Source: Hyaloperonospora brassicae
Lineage: Eukaryota; Oomycota; Peronosporomycetes; Peronosporales; Peronosporaceae
Assembly (NCBI GenBank): GCA_947650285.1
Contig: CANTFL010000376.1
Coordinates: 1 to 64,000, forward strand
Length of the DNA: 64,000 bases
Reading direction: 5' to 3'
This document shows positions 1 to 13,500 of the stretch, piece after piece (position 1 is the stretch's first letter; each line of letters begins with the position of its first letter). Made by a program: the position numbers and the translations under genes. The notes beneath the pieces were generated by a model. It searched no databases and had not been told where the DNA came from. It worked only from the letters and a program-made list of their open reading frames with translations.

Positions 1-3000
1 GTGGATATCAAATGGGGAAGGCAAATCCTCACTACCAAATGTGACTGCCGATTGAGGCGCGAAGGAGACGTGCAATTGGCAATGAGCTCGGGACGTGCGC
101 GCCCAATCTAAAGATGACGAATTTACGCGCGAGAATCTTTTACTAGTCACTGATTGCGGTGCGTGATGATGATCGAATGCATACGATCGCGTCAAGCGCA
201 CTCGTTGACAGACATTGTCAGACATTCTTCACTGGGCTTGAGCGTTCGAGATTTACTGCGCTTCCACGAGGCGGCAAGATGTATCCAGATCGATGAGTGT
301 GAAGTGTCTTCTTAATACTGCTTTCCTTGCAAGTAAGAGGCTTGTAACACACCAACTAGCCGCCAGTATGAACAATGATCACTCTTTTTGCTCATTCGCA
401 CAAATGACGCACCCGGTAAGTAGCATTTCTGGACACAAACCGTTTCGAGCTCTCGCGCCACTTAATTCCCTTTGCAAGCCAACGACCGAGGACAAGACGA
501 TCTACAAAAACGCACGGCATCGTCGTCTTCCGCTGTGGTGAGCCGCCCGTACTCGTTCACATGCACTCCAATCACGTCCAAACACGTCCGGAAAAAATAC
601 CAACCGCAAGTGGGGTATTGTAAGCCAGGCGTTAGCAAAGTCACCGACTTAAGGCAGACAGTGGAAGACGCGGAGGCTGCTAAACATTCTGCGATCTCTT
701 CGACGTCGTCGCGCCGTCTGCTTTGTCCACGGAGTTGCTGATGCCGCTCACGACTTGTCTGTTTGGCAAAGGCACGCAAATGTCTGTGTGACCGCTATGG
801 CTCTCAAACATACTTGACGGTTAGAATTGTGAACGGATTGCCAAATCCAAAGAGGCACGCATCACCAAAACGGGCGCGACGACTTCATTAACAATCTAGC
901 CGGGTTGCTTTCATCGTGGACGCATGACCTCCTTGTTGAAACAATCGTTCCATTCCGCTACAATGCCACTCATTGCCCAGCTGTTGCCAAATCAGCTGTC
1001 GATTAGTTTGTAAGCCTCCAGTCGGCTAGCTCGATTTAATGCGAGGCTTAAGGGCCTTTTCGTGCAAGCGACTACAACGTGGGAACAAGTAAAACAATCA
1101 AGAACTAAGCTGCTGTTGCTGCCGCCAACTTCGAATGTGAACTGATGGCGTTTCATTTCAAACACTTGCTTCCTGCTCAAAGAGCTGCTTTTGGACTAGT
1201 CCATGAGTCGATGTTGGATCCGTGCCACATATTGTGCCATGTCGGAGTAGACAGAAAAGTCACATTCGAGAATAGATTTGTACTGCTCGATGACATGACG
1301 TGAGCAAATAACTGCAGAATTCGCATCGGGAAAGTCGCCATGAGAGGTGCCTCGTTCCCCAGTATTCGCATCGCACTCAATACGACACAGTGATACAGCG
1401 ATGTCTCACTCGATGTCGGCGCCGAAATACATGAAGCATTTCGGCGACACAGTTCTCTTTCGCATCAGCAAATTCTGACTTGCTAGAGTATAAGCTAGCG
1501 TTCGAATGTTGTTTACAGAGCCTTGGGTAAGAAGTAGGAGCCCTCGCTATGATCTATAATGACACACGAATAACGATGCGTTCCTTCGTTTAGGTGGTCA
1601 TGAAGAATAATACCGATAGCATGTAGATTCTTTTAGTACGCATTTAATTACAGACGCCATAAAGGCTCCCGAAGAATTCTCGGTGTCCTCATTCCAACCG
1701 TCGGTTTTAACAACCTATTTGCTGTAGTTTAGTGCGCTGAGGCTCCGATGAAAATGTTTCCAGAACCACCACGAGACCGTACCTGGCAGGCGATAAAATG
1801 GCAGTCGCGTTATCATTTTTTATACCCATGATTCTAACACGATTTATACGTCTGGCTTCGCCGTCGGGACTCATTGTGGCCTCATCAGCTTATGATGTAT
1901 AATGCCGGATATGCAGCAGTGAGGGGTATGACAAAACGTTGTTAAAACGTAATGATTTTCAGAGTTAGTCATCCTTGTCCGACACTTGAGCCTTAAAACT
2001 TGTGCATGTCAATTTCGCCAGCACCTGATGACAGGATATGGAGAAGGAGAAAGGTTCAAACTACGAATGAGGATTCTGCGGGTCGATCGATGCGATGATC
2101 TGGAAAGGGGGATGGGCCATTGTAATTTTCCATGTGTCCAGTCGTCCGCAGAATGGTTGCACCAATTACAAAATGAAGATTTGGTTTGCTCATTACTTTG
2201 CAGAAATGCAGTATCACTAATTTCTTTCAGCACGAGGTCGTCACAGAAAGTTTTAATAAATGGCTACAACTTACATATTGTATGAATTAGTACAATGCTA
2301 GACAATTTTTTATAAACTGTACATCGATTGCAGATCCATTTACGACGCTGGGGAGCTAGAAAGGTGTGCCTATAGAAAATTCAAACAAGCAAAACGTTTA
2401 CAGAAACACTTATGACGTGACTATTGCGTGCTAAAATTCGTATGGCTCCGATCTCTATAAACAAAATTCAATACCACTGTATTGAGTATGCAAATGTCGC
2501 ACAGAACTAATATGGATTGAGAATTTGCGCATGTGTAGTCGTGTCAGATCGATTATAGCATACATTAGAAATAGTCTATAACGGCATACAATAATTGGTC
2601 TGACGTCACAATACATTAATTCTTTTTCTGTTGAGTGCTGACAAGTTTGGGCACACATATATCGACTCTACTGGCAAAATGTGGATCAAATTTTTGACAC
2701 GAACATTATTGCAGTTGGAATTTATATGGCAAACACGACGTGCTGCATAATGTGGTCGACCACGAGGATATCTATCCTCTAAAGTCAGATATCACACTAA
2801 CGCGCCTTCGCATTATAGTATACATGCACAACTGGTAAATTTGTTTTTGAGGAAGCATACGTCGGACGAGGCGCCACGCACGATTAGTAGATCAAGCATT
2901 ACACTTTGCGATTTCATTTCATGACTAAATAAGTAAATCCATGTCGATCGGCCATTACACGGTGACGTTAACCTGAAAGAAGCGTTACTGGTGACGTCTT

Positions 3001-6000
3001 GTCTATTATTTTTAAGGGTTTCGTTAACCACCGCCCACCCCTATGTATTTATAGTGATTTGCATACTTTATATGTTTTGATTGTTACCCTCACTGAGTCA
3101 TCCTCGGTAATGCCGGTGATCACTGCTGTCATGTTGATCGGCTTGGACCAGTCACTTGAATGCACTGTGCACAACGACGAGGGGTAGTGGGCGTCAATAA
3201 TGCGGTTGATCTCCATTTGAATCGGAACGAAGTAAATTGATGTGCCCAGCGGGTGCAGACTGATTATTCGAGGAAACCCTATTGAGGGTAGATCAGTATG
3301 GCTATTTTCAGACACTACACCGGGTCATTACCATCATCAAATTACACGTTAATCTGGTTAGTTATTTGAACAGGTATTGCGACGATTGATGTACCTCTTG
3401 ATAGACCTCTGCGCTTGGCTTTGAGTCAATTTCGAATATAGTGTTGTTGGACGCCTTTGTAACAGTGCCCATGCAGATCATTGCTACAAGCTTATCCTGT
3501 TCCAGAATCGCCCGAATAAAATTCTAATTTGACCGAGCCATTACTCGGTCAAATGAAGTAGCTGAATAATAAATTACCACACGTCGTCGACTCAAAGAAT
3601 TGCTTTAATTGTTCGGATTTAGTATACCATCATTTGTAAATTAGATCGTAAATTACTTCTGAGACCGGTAATATTCTCGATCCTACCAATCAGAAGGCGT
3701 AAATCGAGTAAATTGCGGTAATATGTAGGGGTGGGGGTTGGTTAATGAATACCTGGGAGGGGTGGTTACCGTTTTTATACTTGTTTTATCGCCAAAACAT
3801 TAGTTAGAATTCAAGACCCAAAAATTGTTCTTTACTTTAGAATTGATTTTAAAAAGGTACATTCCATGCATTCACGAAATTTCATGCAAAAATGAATCCT
3901 ATGGCCGCTTTTAATCGACAGATGGATAAGCTGGTGTATCTATGCTACGTGGGCGGCAGTTTTTATCGCTACTTGATCAAGGAATCGGCTACATGATCTA
4001 GCACCAATATGTATTTGGACATCGTGGTCTAGCAGATCTGAAGTTAACTGCCCGTTTTCAGGGGCATGTTTTAATCCTTAATATCTCTTGTTGGTTCCCA
4101 TAAGATTGTCCACTCTTTTTTTGCACCAAGTTGGTTTGTATAGAATATTTCGCCATTTCTGTATGTCTCCAAGGTAATGATAGAATAAAAAATTAGTCAT
4201 TTCTCAGCATAGAAGATTCTACCGATGAAGGCTTTATTTGATTATGGTAGAGAAGCCATAGCTTCTACGAACTTTAACGGGCTCCGTTTACGATGCTAAC
4301 GTAGTAATGTCTCGCTGCCTACAACATCGTAGATAAGTGGAGTAATTTTCTCCGCACGTCGTAGGATATGACTCGGGAACCACGTCTTCTGCTTGATTGC
4401 TTGTAATGGTGTGCGAAGAAATCGATAATTGATGCATATATATTCCTTTTATAGTATAAGTGCAATGGTAGGGGTTTGCTGCCTCTACACCGTCAATGCC
4501 TAGGCTCTACCTGATGTAATACAGCAAAAAAATGATGCTCGAATATGCAAAATTGGCAAGAAAAATGTAACTGGGTTGATATCACAAGTCGTACATCTCC
4601 CTTGGCCCCGTCACTCTGACTTCGATGAGCCCTTAAGATAGGTTCGTGCATGACACTGTACCTAATTTTTGCGAATATGTGATGGATGTAACATATTGCA
4701 ATAGCGTAAAACATTAAAATTTCGTAAAATTTTGTACTCTGTATTACTATACGTCGTTAAATGAATGGCATACTGTAGACTTCACTAATGCCAAGACAAG
4801 CGATTCGTTTTTTTCGTTTTTCTGTGTCCATATACATTCGGATCGTCAGTCATCAATGCTTACCAGGAATTTTTTCAAAAAGTATGGGGAAAGGTGGAAG
4901 TTGATACAAAGATGCAGGCGCATCAATGCATCCGTTTATTAACAATGGGCCATGCTGTGGCAAGCACAATTCGTATTAAATAATTGAAAACCTTCGTATC
5001 GATAGAGAAGAAGGAGGGCTGTACCAAAAGTATGCGTACACCGCACGTGCAGAAGGTAGAAAAAACCAAAGCAACTTTTAATCAGGAGGTACTAAACTTT
5101 AACCGTCTATCTAATTATATTTTTGCTTATTCGTTATAGCTCTTTAACCAAACTTACACATTGACAGTATGCATGTTTCCCTGCAGAATGTCATCCAAAA
5201 CCCGTTGCGCGGGCCCAACAGCAATGTGTGATGATTGAATATTGCCATGACCTAAATAACTATCGTGAAACACTGCCGAATATTACTTCTTTTGTTATTT
5301 TCCTGCACATTAAACTTAAAATGGTAATACTTGATATAATTTAAATGAAGATGTACATTGGCACAAAAAGTGCATTTGACATGTATCGGACTTACTTCGT
5401 TACACCACGTCTCCCCTAAATCCTAAGTCTCTTACAAGTCAATTTGCGACTGATACATGACTGAAGGACCCTTGATGAATATCTCTGGCGAATGCAGTAC
5501 CTTTTAATTTTTATCAGCGCATTAAGAATTTCAAGCGCATGGTATGGATATTTATGCGTAGTGTCTCAAAGCATGCCGTGTACGCGTACGCCCCATTGCG
5601 TGCAACTGACCATAAAATTAATCTAGACTCAGCAGCGAGGGTTTTATTGCCTGATCATGATATTGATCAGTTTTCAACGTTTGTTGTTGTAGATACACGC
5701 GGTAATACATCTACGCGCAGCTCTTTAACCCGCACAGGCTGCTGTATTTTGTTGTACAATGTCCCGATAAGATCCCGAGATAGTGTTTTGTAGCTCGAAG
5801 AATTTGGATCCCCGATCCATTTATTAACCTGCCAAGCTCACTGACAAATCGCGTCATACGAAGCCTAAGATGCTAAGGTCAAGTCCGAATTGCCAGGATA
5901 ACGCGCATGTGCACCACGAGAAGTTCGGATCATTTGACAAAGTCTGCGACTCGTCAAGCAAATTCATCCTACCGGCCTCGCCTAAAAGCAAGCTGAATTT

Positions 6001-8157
6001 CTTCACTATTGTATCAGTCAGTCATCGTGATAATTCCGGTGACTTTGTGCGAAAAAACCCGAAGAAAGCTGACTGACGTAAATATGGCGTTCGTGGTGTA
6101 TGCATATATTTTGGCACCATGCAAGATAAGACAGACTGATATTTAAGGCCCATCGCTCATGATGATTCGAATATCGTCCCTCATTATTATTAGTAGCGGT
6201 TGCATTATATGAATACACAGAGAATTCGATGCATCTCAAAACCACACTAAAGGTTATTCACCCTAGAGCCAGTGCGATTTCAGATACCAATTCACATGAA
6301 GGTTTTCTCTCTCTCTTTGCGCCGCTATAGACAATGGGTCCTTTCTCAAACAAATAAGTGAACCATTACAGACCCACTATAACTTTAATAATATAACGGA
6401 TACGAATGATAAAATATTCGATCGATCATGGATGCCAGCAATACTTTACATAAAATTGAGTCTCGCTTGTCGTTCTAGTCTAGCTTTAAAACGCTATTTT
6501 TATGCCCTCACAATGTATCTTAAGGTGCTCATTCCATTATTTGTTGGTTTCGAAGAGAGGCAGGCAGGCTCAATCTCTCATGATGATATCATTGTATGAG
6601 AAATATTAACAACTCTGCCTGCGCCCATAGAGAGGCCAACCTCCGTTATCATCGAACTGGAATCAACAAAACTCTATCGATCCCTAAAAAAAGTTTATAC
6701 TTCTCAATTTGGTTACAAACGTTTCGGACGTACGTCTCCTATAGCCTATCAGCAAAGCCAGTACCCTCATTAATCTAGTAAGAGAGACCGAGAAAATATA
6801 TTACCAGCAGGGATTGGGACTTCTGACTGTTTAAATTAGGCGAATTACATAACATCCAACGATGTAGATTTTTTCATTTTTCCTTCACATCGCGGTGAAC
6901 TAAGATTAGCTCCACTAGTATGCTATGACCCTGCGCATAACCACTACAAGTGGTGATGGTGGCGGGTGATCTAAGCGACGTAATACGACGGACATCTTAT
7001 TCCACTTGAAGGGTCGCGCAATTAGAATGCACGAGATAGTAAGTACGAGGAGGATAGGCATCAATTCTTGACCAACACTGAGCGGACGTCCCTCGACGAG
7101 TCAAATAAGTATTGAGCTAAGTTTACTTCGCACGTTCCAATATATCCTAACACATTATATTTTTTCGGACTAGTTTGCAGCAACTCGTAAGGATTTTTTA
7201 ATCAAATGGGATCCTTCTTTCGAGCAAACAAGAAGAACGCATAGAGCTCGAAAATAGAATCTTTTATCATTTCATTGATTAGATACATATTTTGATCATC
7301 TAAATTGTTCTCGTTATGACGATACACAAAGTCACCTAAAGTGAACTTAGGATGCGTTCGTGTCCTATGTGGTATCGATCGGATGGCTTTGCCTTGTTGG
7401 AACAAGTCACAACATCGATGAAGTTACGCATTATTTTGTTAATGAATGCATTAATTATTCATGGCGTAGTAATTTTACTGTAGCCAGTTAGGCTATATCG
7501 TAAACGTTTGGATAGAGATCATTTGCTCTTCCAATTTTATCCAGCGCGCCTAGTCGGTCGTGACACCTATTTATCAGTGTATCTGTCAGAATTTGCTATC
7601 TGTTTTGCCCTTTTGCAGAACGTGCATATGAATCATTGTACAGATTAGCAGAAATTCAACGTTATTCGTTAGCCCGACGTCAAAAATTCTTGTCCGCACT
7701 ACAACTTGACAATGTCGAGTCGCATGTGGCGATCTCACCTCTCCGTCTCAAATCCATTGTAAAGACAATTGAAGACCCTATGTGGCATCCGTTTCTCTTA
7801 GTCTAATTCGTCAAGACACATTCTGACACCTTGTGGCAGCATTGTCGCTCAGTAGCATCTGTCAAAATGTCGCAAAAATTCGTCAAAACCGGTGACGTTG
7901 CAAAACGAAACCTGGACATGCACTATAACTACGAATCTCCATGCCTTGTCAGTAATGTTATTTTCTAGCCGTTTTGTAGCACGACACCATCGCTACTTCT
8001 TCATTAGAATCATTTGTCAAAAATGACTCGATTTTGGTTTATATTCGCCTAATTATTACCTAGTAAAGAATTTTGCATATTTTTGCGATCGATATTAATC
8101 TCAATGACCTGTTATACATGTTTCTTGGCATACCGGCATCATCATCAATATCATTAT
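1..8157. other. AT-rich gene-free region
   Basis: No convincing gene. Open frames are short (about 100 codons or fewer), overlap one another on both strands and match no family I recognise. By extrapolation from the decayed Gypsy copy just downstream, roughly 5.5-8.2 kb should be its integrase tail, antisense region and 3' LTR, but I could not align those parts by eye. A G-rich patch lies at about 3728-3768. Confidence 0.5.
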
Positions 8158-10510
8158 TTACATCGTCGGCGTTGATACTTCAGTCAATCTATTGCTACAC
8201 ATGTCTCCTTCACCGACGTCGACGTAAATGACGTCGGCGTCAGGCAATTTGACAAATTTCTCGATAATGGATGAGCACGAGTGATCATTAGTGCTCAAAC
8301 AAACGTTTTTCCTCTTAGCCAAAGTTGATAAAATACTATATATTCGGTGGCGTAGACCATTCCTAAAGAGTGTTGTACGCGTAAATGATAAATGCAAATA
8401 ATCATTCATAGTATTATTGACCTGTGAGAAGTATACACCCCATCTTGAAGATGAGTGGACATATATCAAGTAATCTCTCTCTGAGCAAAATAGGTGTCAA
8501 TTATGTCTAGTCTTATAATTTTTGTGATTATAATACATTAATCACCGTCTTTGCAGAGAAAGAAATACATATTATAAAATTGGCCGCAAACAGCGAGGTT
8601 CTTTTGAATAAAAATACAGGGAACCATCATGGTGATCAATGTCAATGTTTTAGATACAGAGTCAGCCTTGGCTGACATGAAATCCATCACAGCAGCTAGA
8701 TGCAAAATCGTGCTAATATTTTCAAATTTAAACGATCATGACCGTATTATTTCACTCATTGCACACTTCGCAGACCAGTATAGGCTGAAATAGGGAACCA
8801 AAGAGGCGCTACGCTAGAAATAGCCGACGATCATAATTGTAATTGATAAAATCGTTTTAGCGCGGTCAGTAAGCCACAATTTCGCGTACGATATCACTAA
8901 TTCATCACCCGGTGTCTACCCGATCGTGCATCATGTCACTAATGAATAATCACCGTTTCATACTAAATTTCGAATGGACGAACATTAGCATTTTTGCAGC
9001 TGCTGTAAATTCTAGCAGTACCATGGATGTTTTGTACCGTTCGTTGACAAACGATTCGTCGTTGAAAACGTCAAAAATTATCGGGATAAATTAGAAAGAA
9101 AGAGTGTTAGACGTGTAGTCTTAAATATTGTGCGTCTGCTGTATTTAAATTCATTCATCTGTATCGATTACCAAATTTCCCTACTTGACCAAATAACCGT
9201 GGAACAATCCTAATTTCGATAATGTCAGCTGGCTCTACATCAGACTGGCGTGGTAAAGCATCAGCGACGGAGTTCAGTCGTGCACCTTTGTAAGTCAATG
9301 AGCCACGTCACTCAGCGAAGGGCGATATCCACTTCGTCGTCCGATGTGAGAGATGTTTACCTCTTACGGGCATGAGTAATGGTCTTGTTTGTATCGATAA
9401 AGCACGGTTTAATGTGGTGGATATGGAGGCGGGTTTGAATTGGTATTTACTTCATAGCAAAGCGCTTTCTAATCATGCACTATATATTTCAATAAGATAG
9501 TTTTAGCCGATGTAACGAATGGCATACGACGCTCTATTCTTCATCAGTGCAATATTGTATATTCGCTAATCCGATCGCAAAAGCAATGGAGATAAACGCC
9601 ATATGAATTGTTCTGTCTCTATCTACAGCCTTCAACACATGCGACTGTATCATGTTAAGATTAAAGTTTATAGATGGGCTGGTCATCAACTCTGAGACCA
9701 CTTTTGTTTATTTCTCAACAAAACAAGAAAGAAATATATGAAGTGCGTCGAAATAAATCGAGTACTTGTGAAAGCATGCCGCTTTCAACAAACGTCCTAA
9801 TCATAAGATATTGACTGACAGTGGCTCTTAACTAATTGCCTGAATTTAATTTGAATCGGGTTGGACGCCGAGCTTACATATGATACACTTGAAAGTGACA
9901 TTGCGCTAGCTGTGAATCTACACATATTGAATTCATTCTTACAACCAATGATTACGATTGATGTCGGAGACTTTCGGAAAGTGAAGTAGGTGGTCATCAC
10001 TTGTATTTTTTATTCGCTTAATAGCAGTAAACGAACCTCTCGTCATAAAACATCGTGCGAATTTGCGCACCGATCTTAGAAAATTTCATATATATCTGTC
10101 GAACGTGATAGGGGCTTTAGTCATCCCCTATGACATAGCTTACTATTTATAACATGCCTTTGGAACTAGTTTAATGTATTTACGTGAAATTCCCTCCAAG
10201 CATTTTTCATTATAGAACCTTGTCATCCGATCCATTGAATCATAAGATATACTTGATGACATTCCACCAATGACGACGTATCTTCTGAGGATCGACGTCT
10301 GAGCCGATAACTGTTGCAAAATCTGCTGATTGCATTTGATTTACGCCGTGATTATGTGACTTCTTAAATATGAATATTTAAGCCCAAGTCGGAGGTTGAA
10401 TATTACATACTGTCTTGAAGGATGATATCGTCAAAGGTTTTCAGTACAATCATTACTTATGACGAGGCAGTAATCACATAAACATGACACAGATCTTCTG
10501 TAAGCTCTTC
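8158..10510 (-). mobile_element. Decayed Ty3/Gypsy chromovirus fragment (integrase, RNase H, RT)
   Basis: This is a badly eroded minus-strand copy of the same or a closely related family as the element at 50.4-58.4 kb, and it is collinear with it. Around 8900-8950 the minus strand reads HDARSGRHR, the integrase zinc-finger HH motif (HDARTGGHR in the intact copy). Around 9270-9300 it reads RLNSVADALPRQSD, the end of RNase H. Around 9550-9620 it reads DRDRTIHMAF...AIGLANIQY, against DQDRPFHVICDAS...AIGCALMQF. Around 9330-9350 LSHRTTKWISPFAE matches LSQKMARWMSFFAE. Nucleotide similarity to the RT region continues through 10.02-10.34 kb and to about 10.51 kb. An acidic stretch near 8158-8260 falls where the integrase acidic insert is expected. 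Stops and frameshifts are everywhere, so it is non-functional. Confidence 0.85.
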
Positions 10511-13500
10511 CACTCTATTTTATATCGAAAACGTTTGTAATTATGCAAAAATTTGGCATTGATTTTTTTTATTTGACCGAATGTTATGATAATCTAATGC
10601 ATTACACAAATTTGTAATATCATACTTTATCATTTTTTAAATGTATAACATCGATTCCATCTCTTTTGTCGATAAGCTGTACGAAATGGTCCGTTCCCAA
10701 AATACCCAAATGACCAAGTACAAACCGGGTGTCAGCATTAGAAGCGTAGATTCGAATACCTCATGTACTGTGTAGATCTCGCCAAATCCAACTCTATTAT
10801 TTTTTTGACAGCATTACATTATCGTATTTAAATTACATCCATCGTTTCTAAAGCCTTTGTCTTAACTCGAGCGATTTTTGTGTCACAATTTTTGCCCGTT
10901 TTGTCAAGGATGATTAATAAACGGAGATGAAAGATGAAACGTAACCCTTCATTTGCTAAAGAAAGAACGTGCCATGTCTCACAAGCTCAGGGAGGCAACG
11001 CATGTGTTAACGCCACAGCCTTAATATCATATCGGCTTTCCTTTATGTTTACATTAGCAGACGAAAAAAGCGTATTTATTACCCGTGCGCTCGAAGTCTG
11101 TGAGGTTCTTTAAACAAGGTTTAGGTTTGATGCTCATCTTCGACGATGCAGCACTACTGTCAAGCAGGCAAAAATGTATACTGTAAAATTATACGTGCAA
11201 TTAAAAAAATAATTAAGAAGGAACCCAACATTATAGAGGCAAATTTGCATAAAATTGGCCTAAACAGGCGTCTCGTTCAGGCGTCTATTGCTATATTTCA
11301 CAGGCGATTGAACTTTCTGAAAGTCGATAGAGGTTTTAGAATTCTTATAAGATTTAAGTAGAAATGTTAAACGTGGCAAATGGTGACCTCCATACTCCGC
11401 AATCAGCGTCGGTGCAAAAACCTATAAAAAATTATTTCTGAGGAATTCATTTTTCTGGTTCCATTCACTGGATAAAAAGACGTACATTACAAATTGGAAG
11501 TGATTCACGATTATTTTGAGCTGCATCAACTATCCATGCTATAATATTAACTTACTTATTGCTTTATTTGTGAAAAGGGCCAAAAATGTTATAAACGAAG
11601 GGAGCTAATAGGATGTGCCTGATTGAGCGTGTGAGCGCTTCACTTGATTCGCTAATAATAGTAGGCTATTTGAAGTCTCCTACGTTCCCTAAAAAGATAT
11701 TTGCGAGGGTTTCTCGACCTTTTTAGCTTCTATATCTCATGAAACGATTTGGTTGAGTACTTGGTAATTCATAGCTCCTAATTTTTTTCTATATAGGGTT
11801 GTGATCCCATCGCTAATTATTTTAAGTAAATTTTTAGTATACGTTAACTTCCAGGTTCTTTACAGCTTATTATTTTCTGAATTTCATTGTTTCTCGATGT
11901 CGCTAGACGTGGGAAGGGAGTAAAAGCACTGTGGTAGAATGATATTGTCATGTATCTTTTGTTATACTTTGACCTACTTTTTTCGTGTGATTCTTCCTGT
12001 CCACTCGATTAGCAAATGTTGCATATCGTGTCGGACGATGTATGCACCTTAAGAACACAAAGTCATTGGCCGCAATCACCATCGCCTTCCTGCGCGCTTC
12101 CGGAGCGGTCGTACTTACAGCGACACTACATTTTAACAGTTTCTGCTCAATTGGCATGCATGTCCCGCTTCATATGACCTATACGATTGATATGCTTTTG
12201 GCGCGGATTGTATCACAATATAGACTGCCGACAGCTAAAGGACAGTAAAGTGGTCAGCTCAACTAAGGTCTCGCACATTCTTGTACCTATTTTACCACAA
12301 TTGAGTATTTACTACCTTGTACAGGCATATAAATGATCCATGACCCGTATCAGCAAGTCATGTGATAATTAAGTAGTAGGTATGTATAAGGTTTGGCTGT
12401 TTGAGCCGATACGTGACTTGTATCTCATCATGCAAGATGGCATAATGGACATCGAATTTTGTATTGGAATCGATTACGTAAAATTTTATCTCAGTCTAGT
12501 TGTATGTGCATATTTTTTGCATACATATACTGATCATTCGAGGAAGCCAATTGATAGGCACATATTAACCTTAGTTGAATGAGTTTCGCATTTAAAAAAC
12601 TTGACCTGCGATCGTTTGGCGGACGAAGTCGACTATATTGATCGGCTTTATCACAGTTAAAAGGGATATAATTGACGTGTTCATCACCTTCCCTAAATTG
12701 CGAGTTGATAAAATTTAGAATTATCACAAGATGCAGCAAAAAAGAAAGAGGCTTTTGATAGTAACTTTCGTCAATAGGTTTTTTTAAATTCTGTTGGCAT
12801 TAGTAGGTCAGCACAGCGGTCCGTATCTTTTTGCCCCTGCCGCTTTGAAAAAGGTGCTACATTGTATATTTTTTCAACGACTTTGGGTCCTCTTCTGTTG
12901 CCCTTCTTGGGTGACGGACGAAATATTCGTGGTATTTACGCCGAGCATAGTTTTGGGGCAATACATTGGTCTGCAAAGTACTTCCTTATTTCTATTGGTA
13001 CTTTATACGAAATCATTTGCGTTTTAATACAAGAAGTATATCGGACTCAACGTAGGCAAGGTCGATTGGTATAGGTCCTCTTACCGACTAAATTCCTCAG
13101 ACGAAAACCGGAAGTGTATATTAACATGAGCCTGTATTAGGCCAATATTCTCCTTGTTGGCCGTATTTATCGCTTATTCCTGTGCAGCCAGCTCATCTGA
13201 AAGGATATAGGCCATGGCGTACTTATGTAATATAAAGTATTACATTGGTGCTTTTCGAGATATACCGGCTGTGCGGTAAAGAAAAGGGCACAAAAATACT
13301 GAAGTGTGCTGCATAAATTTCACGTACCCACATTTGCTGAACCACTGCAAGGGTTTCCAATCGTTGCCTGGTTTATTGTGTTTTGTTTACCTTGTGTACT
13401 CGGCGGCTGGGTTTTCTTGTATTTCTCTGGCAAGGCCTTGTGTTGTCGATCACGTGTATCTTTGCGATATAACATTTATGTACCACTGTGCAGGCATCTT

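Noticed and set aside
3728..3768. G-quadruplex candidate
   Set aside because: Only two pairs of G runs separated by a loop of about 17 bases; weak and without context.
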